Notes under the pieces: generated by a model
Told to the model about the DNA's origin: nothing
Seen by the model: only the letters and a program-made list of their open reading frames with translations
Database searches by the model: none
Translations under genes and position numbers: made by a program
From: Paracoccus liaowanqingii
GTDB lineage: Bacteria > Pseudomonadota > Alphaproteobacteria > Rhodobacterales > Rhodobacteraceae
Assembly (NCBI RefSeq): GCF_004683865.2
Contig: NZ_CP038439.1
Span: 541,501-605,500 of the forward strand
Direction: 5' to 3'
Length of the DNA: 64,000 nt
Shown here: in pieces, positions 1 to 8,217 of the stretch
Layout of the letters: each line of letters opens with the position of its first letter
Numbering within the stretch: position 1 is the stretch's first letter

Positions 1-2
1 TG

Positions 3-185
3 GCCCGGCAGGATTGGCAGGCCCTGTCCGAGGGGCTGCTGCGCCATCATTACGACCCGCGCTATCAGCGTCACCGGATGCGCCACGAGGACGGGCGCGG
101 CGGGACCGTCGCGATCGCGACGCTGGCCGATCTGGACGCGGCGACAGGCGCCGTCGAGGACGGGCTGCGGCGCTTGGGCGGCTGA
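3..185 (+). CDS. mnmH: tRNA 2-selenouridine synthase, C-terminal fragment (5' end outside window)
   Basis: The open frame enters from the left edge and ends at TGA 183-185, giving about 60 residues. The segment LLRHHYDPRYQRH followed by a short Asp/Ala-rich tail matches the extreme C-terminus of MnmH/SelU, where an HYDPxY motif is typical. MnmH uses selenophosphate to convert 2-thiouridine at the wobble position of some tRNAs to 2-selenouridine. The rhodanese and P-loop domains that would prove the call lie outside the window, so this rests on the tail motif alone. Confidence 0.6.
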   Translation, partial: ARQDWQALSEGLLRHHYDPRYQRHRMRHEDGRGGTVAIATLADLDAATGAVEDGLRRLGG

Positions 186-203
186 GGGCTGTGCCTGTGG
201 CGC

Positions 204-235
204 GCGCCGATGCCTCCGGCGGGGATCTTTTCGGA
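204..235. repeat. Short GC-rich intergenic element with GGGGATCTTTT tail
   Basis: The gap between the mnmH tail and the end of the phosphorylase gene holds GATGCCTCCGGCGGGGATC followed by a short T tract. A GC-rich inverted core (CCTCCGGCGGGG) leading into a GGATNTTT-like tail resembles the two better copies near 13.5 kb and 28.9 kb. It could also act as a weak terminator for mnmH. Its membership in the same repeat family is inference. Confidence 0.35.
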
Positions 236-254
236 CCGCCGCAGGGGCGGGTCT

Positions 255-1058
255 TCAGGCGGCGTCGCGCAGGAAGCGGCGCAGCACGCGTTCCAGCTTG
301 GCCGCGCCCAGGGGGGCCATGGCCTTGGTGTGGTCGTGGCTGATCGCCTCGTCCGAGAGGCCCGCGCCCATGTTCGTGACGACCGAGATGGCTGCCGTCC
401 GCAGGCCCAGGAAGCGCGACAGGATGATCTCGGGGACCGTCGACATGCCGACCGCGTTGGCGCCCAGGATGCGGGCGGCGCGGATCTCGGCCGGGGTCTC
501 GAAGCTGGGGCCCGAGAACCAGCAATAGACGCCCTCGGGCAGATCCACCCCCTCGGCCTGCGCCGCAGCCGACAGGGCCGCGCGCATCCGGGCGTCATGG
601 GCGTCGGTCATCGGCACGAAGCGCGCGTCGGTGGCCTCTCCGATCAGGGGGTTGGTGCCCGCGAAGGCGATGTGGTCGTTGAGCAGCATCAGCCCGCCGG
701 TGGGAATGTCGGCGCGCAGCGAGCCCGCCGCATTGGTCAGGATCAGTTTTTCGCAGCCAAGCGCGGCCAGGGTCTCCAGCGGCAGGCGCATCGCATCCGC
801 CCGGCCCCGTTCGTAGTAATGCGACCGGCCCCCGAAGACCGCGACGCGCCTGCCCTCCAGCTGGCCGATGACCAGCTGCGGGACATGGCCCGAGACGCCC
901 GCATGGGGAAAGCCCGGCAGGTCATCGTAGGGGATCGCCACGCCCTGAACCTGCGCCGCCAGATGGCCCAAGCCCGAGCCGAGGATCAGGCCATAGTCCG
1001 GGGCCTGGTCTCCTGCGCGCTCGCGGATCAGCGCGGCCAGATCAGCGCTCCTTGACAT
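255..1058 (-). CDS. punA: Purine nucleoside phosphorylase (trimeric PNP family)
   Basis: The 267-residue product matches the trimeric PNP family, which splits inosine, guanosine and related nucleosides with phosphate into base and ribose-1-phosphate. Visible signatures are GSGLG (27-31), RSHYYE (78-83), TNAAGSL near 110, the long FSGPSFETPAEIRAAR segment (181-196), GMSTVPE (204-210) and the base-binding region SVVTNMGAG near 230. ATG 1058 has a GAGGAGA ribosome site and lies 17 bases inside the upstream permease gene, so it is the last gene of the nucleoside-uptake operon. Import and phosphorolysis are thus genetically coupled. Confidence 0.92.
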   Translation of the reverse strand: MSRSADLAALIRERAGDQAPDYGLILGSGLGHLAAQVQGVAIPYDDLPGFPHAGVSGHVPQLVIGQLEGRRVAVFGGRSHYYERGRADAMRLPLETLAALGCEKLILTNAAGSLRADIPTGGLMLLNDHIAFAGTNPLIGEATDARFVPMTDAHDARMRAALSAAAQAEGVDLPEGVYCWFSGPSFETPAEIRAARILGANAVGMSTVPEIILSRFLGLRTAAISVVTNMGAGLSDEAISHDHTKAMAPLGAAKLERVLRRFLRDAA

Positions 1059-2070
1059 AGGGCTCTCCTCCGGCGCGGGGGGGGATGGCGCGGCCCACGA
1101 AGCCCGCCAGGATGATCACCGTCAGGATGTAGGGCAGCGCGTTCATGAACATCGACGGCACCACGACGACTCCCAGATCCAGATTGGGATAGAGGTTGGC
1201 TATCGCCTCGAGAAGGCCGAAGAGGAAGGTCGCGAACAGGGCCTGCCAAGGCCGCCACTTGGCGAAGATCAGCGCGGCCAGCGCGATGAAGCCGCGGCCC
1301 GCCGTCATCTCCTTGACGAAACCCGCCGAGAGGCCGGTGGCCAGATAGGCGCCCGCGATGCCGCAGAGGATGCCCGCGATGGCCACCGCCGTGTAGCGCA
1401 GCCGCGTGACCGAGATCCCCGCCGTGTCGACCGAGGCCGGGTTTTCGCCCACCGCCCGCAGCCGCAGCCCGAAGCGCGTGCGATAGAGCACCAACCAGGT
1501 GATCGGCACCATCGCGAAGGCCACATAGACCAGGATCGTCTGGCCCGAGATCAGGCCCGAATAGATCGGCCCCAGCAGGGGCACGTCGCGTAGGGCTTCG
1601 GCGCCGGGCAGGGTGATGGGGCCGAACCGGCCCGCGCCGGTCAGGGCGGGCGTGCGGCCGCCCAAGCCGAAGGCGTTCTGCCCGATCAGCACCGTCAGCC
1701 CCGAGGCCAGGAAGTTGATCGCCACGCCCGAGATCAGCTGGTTGCCCATGAAGGTGATCGAGGCCAGCCCGTGGATCAGCGACAGCGCCAGCGACCCGCC
1801 GATGCCCGCCGCCAGCCCCAGCCAGGCGCTGCCGGTGATGTAGGCGACCGAGGCGGCGGTGAAGGCCGCCATCAGCATCTTGCCCTCCAGCCCGATGTCG
1901 AAAACGCCGGCGCGTTCGGAATAAAGCCCCGCCAGACAGGCCAGCAGCAGCGGCGTCATCAGGCGCAGCGCGCTGCCGATGCCCTGCTGGGCGGCGGCGC
2001 CGTCGGCCAGCGCCCAGACCACGCAGATCCCCAGCACCAGGATCGCGATCAGCGATTCGCGGATGTTCAT
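1042..2070 (-). CDS. ABC transporter permease, nucleoside/BMP family, second subunit
   Basis: This 342-residue polytopic membrane protein belongs to the BPD-transp-2 class of permeases. Hydrophobic spans run throughout, and the conserved segments ERAGVFDIGLEGKML and LRLRAVGENPASVDTAGI are typical of the YufQ/NupQ-like subunit of nucleoside ABC importers. The start is ATG 2070, which overlaps the TGA of the upstream permease (ATGA). A longer in-frame extension to 2211 reads through the upstream gene and has no family similarity. It pairs with the next permease in the inner membrane. Substrate (purine nucleosides) is inferred from the operon. Confidence 0.9.
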   Translation of the reverse strand: MNIRESLIAILVLGICVVWALADGAAAQQGIGSALRLMTPLLLACLAGLYSERAGVFDIGLEGKMLMAAFTAASVAYITGSAWLGLAAGIGGSLALSLIHGLASITFMGNQLISGVAINFLASGLTVLIGQNAFGLGGRTPALTGAGRFGPITLPGAEALRDVPLLGPIYSGLISGQTILVYVAFAMVPITWLVLYRTRFGLRLRAVGENPASVDTAGISVTRLRYTAVAIAGILCGIAGAYLATGLSAGFVKEMTAGRGFIALAALIFAKWRPWQALFATFLFGLLEAIANLYPNLDLGVVVVPSMFMNALPYILTVIILAGFVGRAIPPRAGGEPYVKER

Positions 2071-3173
2071 TTCACCGCCCCCCGGCTGGTGCGGCGCATG
2101 GTCAGGAACAGCCGCTCCAGCGGCATGCGGACCATGTTGTCCAGCGCCCCGGTGAAGAGGATCACAAGCGCCTGGATGACGATGATCAGCTCGCGCGGGA
2201 TTGAGGTCCACAGGGCCAGCTCTCCGCCGCCCTGATAGAGGAACCCGAAGAGCAACGCCGCCAGCAGGATGCCAAGCGGGTGGTTGCGGCCCATCAGGGC
2301 CACCGCGATGCCGATGAAGCCCGCGCCCTCGACCGCGTTCAGGACCAGACGTTCCGCCTCGCCCATGACGTTGTTGATGGCCATCATGCCCGCCAGCCCG
2401 CCCGAGATAAGCATGGCGATGACGGTGATCCAGACCGGGTTGATGCCGGCATAGACGGCGCCGGGTTCGGACCGGCCCAGCACGCGGATCTGATAGCCAA
2501 GCCGCGTGCGCCAGATCAGCACCCAGATCAGGAAGCAGGCCGCCAGCGCCACCAGGAAGGTCACGTTGACGGGCGAGTTGCGGCCCCAGTCAAAGCCCAT
2601 CGCGGCGGCGATGTCGGTCAGGGCGGGCAGGTTGGTCGCCTCGGGGAAGCGGGCCGAGGCCGGGTCCATGCTGCCCACCGGGCGCAGCTGGTTGACCAGC
2701 ACATAATTCAGCAGGGCGGCGGCGATGAAGTTGAACATGATCGTCGTGATCACGATATGGCTGCCGCGCTTGGCCTGCAGGAAGGCGGGCAGGAAGGCCC
2801 AGGCCGCCCCGAAGGCCGCGGCCCCCACCATCGCCACCGGCAGGGCGATCGCCCAATGCGGCAGCGGCAGGTACAGAAGGACCAGCGCGACGCCCAGGCC
2901 CCCCATCGCTGCCTGCCCCTCGCCGCCGATGTTGAAGAGGCTCGCGTGATAGGCGACCATCACGGCCAGCCCGGTGAAGACGAAATTCGTCGCGTAATAC
3001 AGCGTGAACCCCCAGCCATAGCTGGACCCCAAGGCGCCTTCGACCATCGTGGTCAGCGCCATCCACGGGCTTTCCCCGATGGCCAGGATCACCAGCGCCG
3101 AGATCCCCATGGCGAGGATCAGAGAGATCAGCGGCGTCAGGATCACGTCGGCCCATTTCGGCATCTTGTCCAT
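2067..3173 (-). CDS. ABC transporter permease, nucleoside/BMP family, first subunit
   Basis: The 368-residue protein has about ten hydrophobic segments and the motif HASLFNIGGEGQAAMG near residue 80, characteristic of the YufP/NupP-like permease of BMP-type nucleoside importers. A second landmark is RVLGRSEPGAVYAGI in the middle loop that contacts the ATPase. ATG 3173 is shared with the last base of the ATPase stop, so translation is coupled. It forms the translocation channel with the permease encoded immediately downstream. Confidence 0.9.
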   Translation of the reverse strand: MDKMPKWADVILTPLISLILAMGISALVILAIGESPWMALTTMVEGALGSSYGWGFTLYYATNFVFTGLAVMVAYHASLFNIGGEGQAAMGGLGVALVLLYLPLPHWAIALPVAMVGAAAFGAAWAFLPAFLQAKRGSHIVITTIMFNFIAAALLNYVLVNQLRPVGSMDPASARFPEATNLPALTDIAAAMGFDWGRNSPVNVTFLVALAACFLIWVLIWRTRLGYQIRVLGRSEPGAVYAGINPVWITVIAMLISGGLAGMMAINNVMGEAERLVLNAVEGAGFIGIAVALMGRNHPLGILLAALLFGFLYQGGGELALWTSIPRELIIVIQALVILFTGALDNMVRMPLERLFLTMRRTSRGAVK

Positions 3174-4822
3174 CAGGCGCGTCCTCGTGGCAGTTCGTCG
3201 ACATGGGCGACCTCGGGCGGAATGCCGGCCTCCGCAGGGATATGGTCGGTGTCGGTGACGCCCGCCATCAGCAGGCCCAGTTCGCCCGTTGTGGTCTGGC
3301 CGGGCAGGCGCTCGCCCATGATGCGGCCGTCGAACATCACCGCCACGCGGTCGGACAGGGCCAGGATCTCGTCCAGCTCGACCGAGACCAGAAGGATCGC
3401 CTTGCCCGCGTCGCGGAGCGCGACGATCTGCTTGTGAATGAACTCGATCGCGCCGATATCCACGCCGCGCGTGGGCTGGCCGATCAGCAGCAGGTCGGGA
3501 TTGCGCTCGATCTCGCGCGCCACCACGATCTTCTGCTGGTTCCCGCCCGAGAAGTTGCGCGCCGCCAGGTGGCAGTCGCGGGGGCGCACGTCGAACCGCT
3601 CCATCTTGGCCTGCGCGTCGCGGCGGATGGCGTCGTTGTCCATCAGCCAGCCCTTGTTGAACTCGGGCGCGTCATGCCAGCCGAAGGCCACGTTCTCCCA
3701 TGCGGTGAAATCCATGATCAGCCCCTCGACCTGACGGTCCTCAGGGATGTGGCCGATGCCGTCGCGGCGGCGCTGTCCGGCGTCGCAGCCCGCGCCCGAC
3801 AGGGGCAGGGGGGTGCCGTTCATCCGGGCACTGCCGCCGATCCGGGCGCCCTTCTCAGGGTATCCGCCCAGGATCTCCAGCAGCTGCGTCTGGCCGTTGC
3901 CGCTGACGCCCGCGATGCCCAGGATCTCTCCGGCGCGGATGTCCAGGCTGATGCCGCGCAGGCGCTCGACGCCCTCGGCATCGCGCATGGTCAGGTCGCG
4001 GACCTCCAGCACCGGGGCCTGGGGCCGCGCCGGGGTCTTGTCCACGTTCAGCAGGACCTTGCGGCCCACCATCAGTTCGGCCAGCTGCTCGGGGCTGGTC
4101 TCGGACGTCTTGACCGAGGCCACCATCTCGCCGCGGCGCATGACCGAGACGTTGTCGGTGATCTCCATGATCTCGCGCAGCTTGTGGGTGATCAGGATGA
4201 TCGTCTTGCCCTCGGCCTTCAGCCCTTCCAGGATGCGGAACAGGTGGTCGGCCTCGGCGGGGGTCAGCACGCCCGTGGGCTCGTCCAGGATCAGGATGTC
4301 GGCCTGGCGGTACAGCGCCTTGAGGATCTCGACCCGCTGCTGGTGGCCCACGGACAGGTTCTCGACCGTCTCGTCGGGATCGACGCTCAGCTGATAGTCG
4401 GCGGCCAGCTGCTTCAGCACGCCGCGCGCCTTGGACAGCGACGGGCGCAGCAGGGCGCCGTCCTCGACCCCCAGGATGACGTTTTCCAGGACGGTGAAGT
4501 TCTGCACCAGCTTGAAATGCTGGAAGACCATGCCGATGCCCGCGCGGATCGCGGTCTGGCTGTCGGCGATGGTGACGGGCGTGCCGCCCACCAGGATCTC
4601 GCCCGCATCGGGCTTGTAGAATCCGTACAGGATCGACATCAGCGTCGACTTGCCCGCGCCGTTCTCGCCGATGACGCCGTGGATGGTGCCGCGCGGCACG
4701 GTCAGGTTGATGTCGCGGTTCGCCTGAACCGCGCCGAAGGCCTTCGAGATGCCGCGCAGCTCGATGGCAGCGGGGGCGGCCGCAGCGGACCGCCCCCCCA
4801 TCGCATCGCCTGCAGCCGTCAT
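3173..4822 (-). CDS. ABC transporter ATP-binding protein with two nucleotide-binding domains (nucleoside importer)
   Basis: The 549-residue protein carries two fused ABC domains, as in NupO/YufO and RbsA-type subunits. The first has Walker A GENGAGKST (52-60), signature LSVGHQQ (156-162) and Walker B ILILDEPT (176-183). The second is degenerate: GVSGNGQTQ lacks the Walker A lysine and Walker B reads LLLIGQPT, but the signature FSGGNQQK is intact. That asymmetry is normal for this subfamily. ATG 4822 shares one base with the stop of the binding-protein gene (TGATG). It energises import through the two permeases encoded downstream. Confidence 0.92.
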   Translation of the reverse strand: MTAAGDAMGGRSAAAAPAAIELRGISKAFGAVQANRDINLTVPRGTIHGVIGENGAGKSTLMSILYGFYKPDAGEILVGGTPVTIADSQTAIRAGIGMVFQHFKLVQNFTVLENVILGVEDGALLRPSLSKARGVLKQLAADYQLSVDPDETVENLSVGHQQRVEILKALYRQADILILDEPTGVLTPAEADHLFRILEGLKAEGKTIILITHKLREIMEITDNVSVMRRGEMVASVKTSETSPEQLAELMVGRKVLLNVDKTPARPQAPVLEVRDLTMRDAEGVERLRGISLDIRAGEILGIAGVSGNGQTQLLEILGGYPEKGARIGGSARMNGTPLPLSGAGCDAGQRRRDGIGHIPEDRQVEGLIMDFTAWENVAFGWHDAPEFNKGWLMDNDAIRRDAQAKMERFDVRPRDCHLAARNFSGGNQQKIVVAREIERNPDLLLIGQPTRGVDIGAIEFIHKQIVALRDAGKAILLVSVELDEILALSDRVAVMFDGRIMGERLPGQTTTGELGLLMAGVTDTDHIPAEAGIPPEVAHVDELPRGRA

Positions 4823-5811
4823 CAGGACGCCGGGCAGGCGTTGTCGGTCATGTAGTCATGGACCGCGATCTCGCCCGACGAGATGCCCGCCTTGGCCTCG
4901 TCCACGGCGGCCTGCATCTCGGCCGTCACCAGGTCGGCGTTGGACTCGTCCACCGCCACATCCACGCCGGCGGCGGCCAGGTCCATGACCCGGATGCCCG
5001 GCTCCAGATCAGCGCCCGCCACGAAGGCCTCATAGACGGCATTGTCCACGCGCTTGACCATCGAGGTCAGCACCTGCCCCGGATGCAGCGCGTTCTGGTT
5101 GCTGTCCACGCCGATGGACAGGATGCCCTCGTCCGCCGCGGTCTGCAGGATGCCGATGCCGGTGCCGCCCGCCGCGGCATAGATCACGTCGGCGCCCTGC
5201 GAGATCTGGGCGCGCGTCAGCTCTCCGCCGCGCACCGGGTCGTTCCAGGCGGCGGGGGTCGTGCCGGTATAGTTGATCAGTACGCTGCCCTCGGGCTGGA
5301 CCGACTTGAAGCCTTGGGCGAAGCCGCATTCGAACTTGTGGATCAGCGGGATGTCCATGCCGCCGATGAAGCCGACGGTGCCGGATTCCGAGGCCATGCC
5401 GGCCATGATCCCGGCCAGATAGCTGCCCTGCTCCTCGGTGAAGACGACCGACTGCACGTTCGGCGCCTCGACCACCATGTCGATGATCGCGAACTTCGTG
5501 TCCGGATAGTCGCCCGCCACCTGCGTCAGCACGTCGCCGAAGGCGAAGCCGGTCATGACGATCGGGTTCGATCCCGATTCCGCCAGACGGCGCAGGGCCT
5601 GCTCGCGCTGCGCCTCGGACTGCATCTCCAGCTCGCGATAGGTGCCGCCGGTCTCCTCGACCCACCGGGCGGCGCCCATGTAGGCGGCCTCGTTGAAGGA
5701 CTTGTCGAACTTGCCGCCCAGATCATAGATCAGGGCCGGATCGGCCAGGGCCGCGCCCGCCGTCAGACCGGTCAGGGCCGCACCCGCCAGAAGCGATTTC
5801 ATCAGGGACAT
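4822..5811 (-). CDS. BMP-family nucleoside-binding periplasmic protein
   Basis: The product begins with a secretion signal (MSLMKSLLAGAALTGLTAGA, predicted cleavage after Ala-Leu-Ala near residue 23). It then shows the hallmark DLGGKFDKSFNE of PnrA/BmpA purine-nucleoside receptors, and FIGGMDIPLIHKFECGF around the middle. ATG 5811 is preceded by GAGG at a spacing of seven. A TTG one codon earlier and an ATG three codons later are alternatives. It is the first gene of the five-gene import operon and should deliver nucleosides to the two permeases. Whether it carries a lipid anchor is unclear, since no convincing lipobox is visible. Confidence 0.9.
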   Translation of the reverse strand: MSLMKSLLAGAALTGLTAGAALADPALIYDLGGKFDKSFNEAAYMGAARWVEETGGTYRELEMQSEAQREQALRRLAESGSNPIVMTGFAFGDVLTQVAGDYPDTKFAIIDMVVEAPNVQSVVFTEEQGSYLAGIMAGMASESGTVGFIGGMDIPLIHKFECGFAQGFKSVQPEGSVLINYTGTTPAAWNDPVRGGELTRAQISQGADVIYAAAGGTGIGILQTAADEGILSIGVDSNQNALHPGQVLTSMVKRVDNAVYEAFVAGADLEPGIRVMDLAAAGVDVAVDESNADLVTAEMQAAVDEAKAGISSGEIAVHDYMTDNACPAS

Positions 5812-5864
5812 CAAGGAACCTCATCCTGTTTTTCACGGGCGATTCAACGGGCCCGTCGATGGCC

Positions 5865-5895
5865 CGATTAGGGCGCATCGGTCGGGGTCGGTCAA
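5865..5895 (-). promoter_or_regulatory. Candidate promoter of the nucleoside-import operon
   Basis: On the minus strand TTGACC (5890-5895) is followed after 18-19 bases by CTAATC/TAATCG (5865-5871). The -35 box overlaps the stop codon of rimI. The predicted start lies about 50 bases before the binding-protein gene. Spacing is slightly long, so this is only a plausible sigma-70-type site. Confidence 0.4.
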
Positions 5896-6373
5896 CCGCC
5901 TTCTTGGGTGGCACGCAGCGTCAGGCGCATCACGATCGCATCCGTCGCAGGCCCGTAATATCGCCGCCGCGTCCCGGCTTCCACCCAGCCCGTGACGGAA
6001 TAGAGCCGGCGCGCCGCAAGGTTGTCCGCCGCGACCTCCAGAAAGGCAGTCGCCGCGCCCATGGCCTGTGCCCTGCCTGCGAAGAAGGCAATCAGCCGCC
6101 GCCCCGTGCCCCCCGCCGCGCCTCGGGCGCGACCGCGATGGTCAGCAGTTCAGCCTCGTCCGCGACCGCGCGGCCCAGCAGGAAGCCCTGCGGTTCGGTC
6201 AGCAGGAAACTGCCGGGCAGGGCGATGAGACTTTCGAATTCCGCCGCCGACCAGGGCCGGGGCAGGGTGAAGCAGCGCGCATGCAGCAGCGCCAGCGCCT
6301 GCGGGTCGAAGGACGCCCGCGGGTCGTCCCCGATCCCCGGGCCGGCGGGGGTGCCTGCCAGGCCGCCCGTCAC
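5892..6373 (-). pseudogene. rimI: Ribosomal-protein-alanine N-acetyltransferase RimI, frameshifted
   Basis: A GNAT acetyltransferase is readable in two frames. The first part starts at GTG 6373 (GTGA overlap with the tsaB stop) and includes the segment ARCFTLPRPWSAAEFESL and LLTIAVAPEARR. It then shifts at a run of six C on the plus strand (6109-6114) and stops at 6092. The other frame continues with RRLIAFFAGRAQAMGAATAF, FLEVAADNLAARRLY and YYGPATDAIVMRL to TGA 5892. Adding one base to the run gives a normal 160-residue RimI. It should acetylate the N-terminus of ribosomal protein S18. Either the gene is broken or the homopolymer was misread. Confidence 0.8.
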
Positions 6374-6975
6374 GGCAGGATGACCGGAGGCGCCTCGCGG
6401 GCGGGGGCGGCATCCGCCGCGCGCAGGTATTGCGGTGCCGGGCGCGGCTGCGGGCTGTCCGAGCGCAGGGCGGCCAGGCGCGCCACGCCCTCGGCGATCC
6501 CCACCACCGGCGCCGCCGGTGCGGGGCCGGGCGGCAGCGCATCGGCGGCAGCCTGCTGCGGGCGGCTTTCGGCCGGGGCCTTGGGGTCGTCGGCCGTGAA
6601 ATCCTGCCAGATCACCTCGCCGCGGCGGCCGGGGATCACCACGCGGCAGGGCCGGACCTGCCCGAAGGCCAGCGCCTCGGGGGCGCCCACGCCGATGGCC
6701 GGGATGCGCAGCGCCACCGCCAGGCCGCGGGCCGCCGCCACCCCGACCCGGATGCCGGTGAAGTTTCCGGGGCCGGTGCCCACCCCGATCACGTCCAGAT
6801 CGCGCCAGCCCAGACCGGCCTCGACCAGCAGTTCCTCCAGCATCGGCATCAGCCGTTCGGCCTGGCCCTTGGCCATGTCCTCGTGGCGCGCGGCGACCAG
6901 CGCCCCGCCCTGCAACAAAGCGGCCGCGCAATGCGCGGCCGATGTATCGAAGCCCAGAACGATCAGATCAGGCAA
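6370..6975 (-). CDS. tsaB: tRNA threonylcarbamoyladenosine biosynthesis protein TsaB
   Basis: The 201-residue protein has the ASKHA-fold signatures of TsaB: LGFDTSAAHCAAAL at the N-terminus, MPMLEELL, and VGTGPGNFTGIRVGVAAARGLA in the middle. TsaB scaffolds TsaD and TsaE for t6A37 modification of ANN-decoding tRNAs, and tsaD is also in this window at 15.2 kb. The best start is TTG 6975, preceded by GAGG and lying inside the end of the NifU-like gene; no ATG fits. It overlaps rimI downstream, a common tsaB-rimI pairing. The C-terminal half is Pro/Ala-rich and weakly conserved, as is usual. Confidence 0.88.
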   Translation of the reverse strand: MPDLIVLGFDTSAAHCAAALLQGGALVAARHEDMAKGQAERLMPMLEELLVEAGLGWRDLDVIGVGTGPGNFTGIRVGVAAARGLAVALRIPAIGVGAPEALAFGQVRPCRVVIPGRRGEVIWQDFTADDPKAPAESRPQQAAADALPPGPAPAAPVVGIAEGVARLAALRSDSPQPRPAPQYLRAADAAPAREAPPVILP

Positions 6976-7531
6976 CGGGCCGGACCTCGACCACCTCGGG
7001 GATGTAATGGCGCAGCAGGTTCTCGATCCCCATCTTCAGCGTCAGGGTCGACGAGGGGCAGCCCGCGCAGGCGCCCTGCATGTGCAGGTAGACGATGCCC
7101 CGGTCGAAGCCGTGGAAGGTGATGTCGCCGCCATCCTGCGCCACGGCGGGCCGCACGCGGGTGTCCAGCAGCTCCTTGATCTGGCCCACGATCTCGGCAT
7201 CCGGGCCCGCCTCATGGGCGGCATGTCCGGCGCTTTCGGGGGCCGCGCCCTCGATGGCCGGGGCGCCCGACTGGAAATGCTCCATGATCGCGCCCAGCAC
7301 CGACGGCTTGAGATGGTCCCAGGCTGCCGCATCGGCCTTGGTCACGGTCACGAAGTCGCGGCCCAGGAAGACCCCGGTCACGCCCTCGACGGCGAAGATG
7401 CGCCGCGCCAGGGGCGACGAGGCCCCGGTGTCGGGCGAGGGGAAATCGGCGGTGCCGCTGCCCAGCACCGATTCACCGGGCAGGAATTTCAGCGTCGCGG
7501 GGTTCGGCGTCGTCTCGGTCTGGATGAACAT
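6968..7531 (-). CDS. NifU-family Fe-S cluster carrier (Nfu type)
   Basis: The 187-residue protein has the Nfu N-terminal domain (MFIQTETTPNPATLKFLPG) and a C-terminal NifU-like domain with the cluster-binding pair CAGC (155-158) followed by the segment STLTLKMGIENLL. Such proteins receive Fe-S clusters from SUF/ISC scaffolds and pass them to target enzymes. ATG 7531 has AGGAG nine bases upstream. It overlaps tsaB by eight bases, so the two are co-translated. Mitochondrial NFU1 has the same two-domain layout. Confidence 0.92.
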   Translation of the reverse strand: MFIQTETTPNPATLKFLPGESVLGSGTADFPSPDTGASSPLARRIFAVEGVTGVFLGRDFVTVTKADAAAWDHLKPSVLGAIMEHFQSGAPAIEGAAPESAGHAAHEAGPDAEIVGQIKELLDTRVRPAVAQDGGDITFHGFDRGIVYLHMQGACAGCPSSTLTLKMGIENLLRHYIPEVVEVRPVA

Positions 7532-7594
7532 GGGGGCGCTCCTTTGATCCCTGATATGGCTATCGGGGCCTCTCGGGTCAACCCGCGGGGGGCC

Positions 7595-8050
7595 TCAGGT
7601 GATCGCTTCCAGCCGGTCCTTGGACAGGTCCCCCGGGACCAGCGTGATCGCGCAGGGCAGGCTGGCCGGATCGCGCATCAGCCGGGTCAGAACCGGGTTG
7701 GTGCTGCTTTTGTCGGCAGACAGGCCCAGCACCACGACGCCGATCTCGCCGTCCTCGGTGATCTGCGCCAGAAGCGCCTCGGCGGTGTCGCCCTCGCGGA
7801 TGACCAGCTCGGGCTCGATCTTGGGGCGCGAGCGCATCCACTTGGCGAAGACCTCGAAATGCGCCTCGATCCGCTCGCGCGCCTCGGCTCGCATCACGTC
7901 CGCCACGCCGAAGCCATGCTGGATTTCCTCGGTCGGGATGACCGACAGGATCACCACCGCGCCCTGCGACTTCGCCGCCCGCATCGCGGCGAAGCGCATT
8001 GCGTTCAGGCATTCCCGGCTGTCGTCCAGAAGGACCAGAAATTTCCGCAT
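7595..8050 (-). CDS. Universal stress protein, UspA family
   Basis: The 151-residue product starts MRKFLVLLDDSRECLNAMRFA, the standard beta1-alpha1 segment of a Usp domain, and ends with an ITLVPGDL strand. The ATP-loop GxxGx9GS of ATP-binding Usps is not obvious; the corresponding stretch reads VVVLGLSADKSSTNPVLTRL, which keeps the VxG start. ATG 8050 is chosen because the upstream extension to 8203 is not Usp-like. It is divergent from the sugar transferase gene. Usp proteins act in the cytoplasm during starvation, low oxygen or respiratory stress, but the specific role is unknown here. Confidence 0.85.
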   Translation of the reverse strand: MRKFLVLLDDSRECLNAMRFAAMRAAKSQGAVVILSVIPTEEIQHGFGVADVMRAEARERIEAHFEVFAKWMRSRPKIEPELVIREGDTAEALLAQITEDGEIGVVVLGLSADKSSTNPVLTRLMRDPASLPCAITLVPGDLSKDRLEAIT

Positions 8051-8217
8051 GCTGTCGGCGCCGCCCCCATCGTCCTGTCCCCGGACAGTGGCCGATGTGC
8101 CATGCCCGCGCAAGGGAGTGCGCGCCTTTCCGCCGGGGCGGTTTCCAATCCGCCCAAGCTGTGCTAGCGCCAGAAAGGCCCAGAGGGCCAAGGAAAGACG
8201 CAAGGCGGGCAGGAGTC

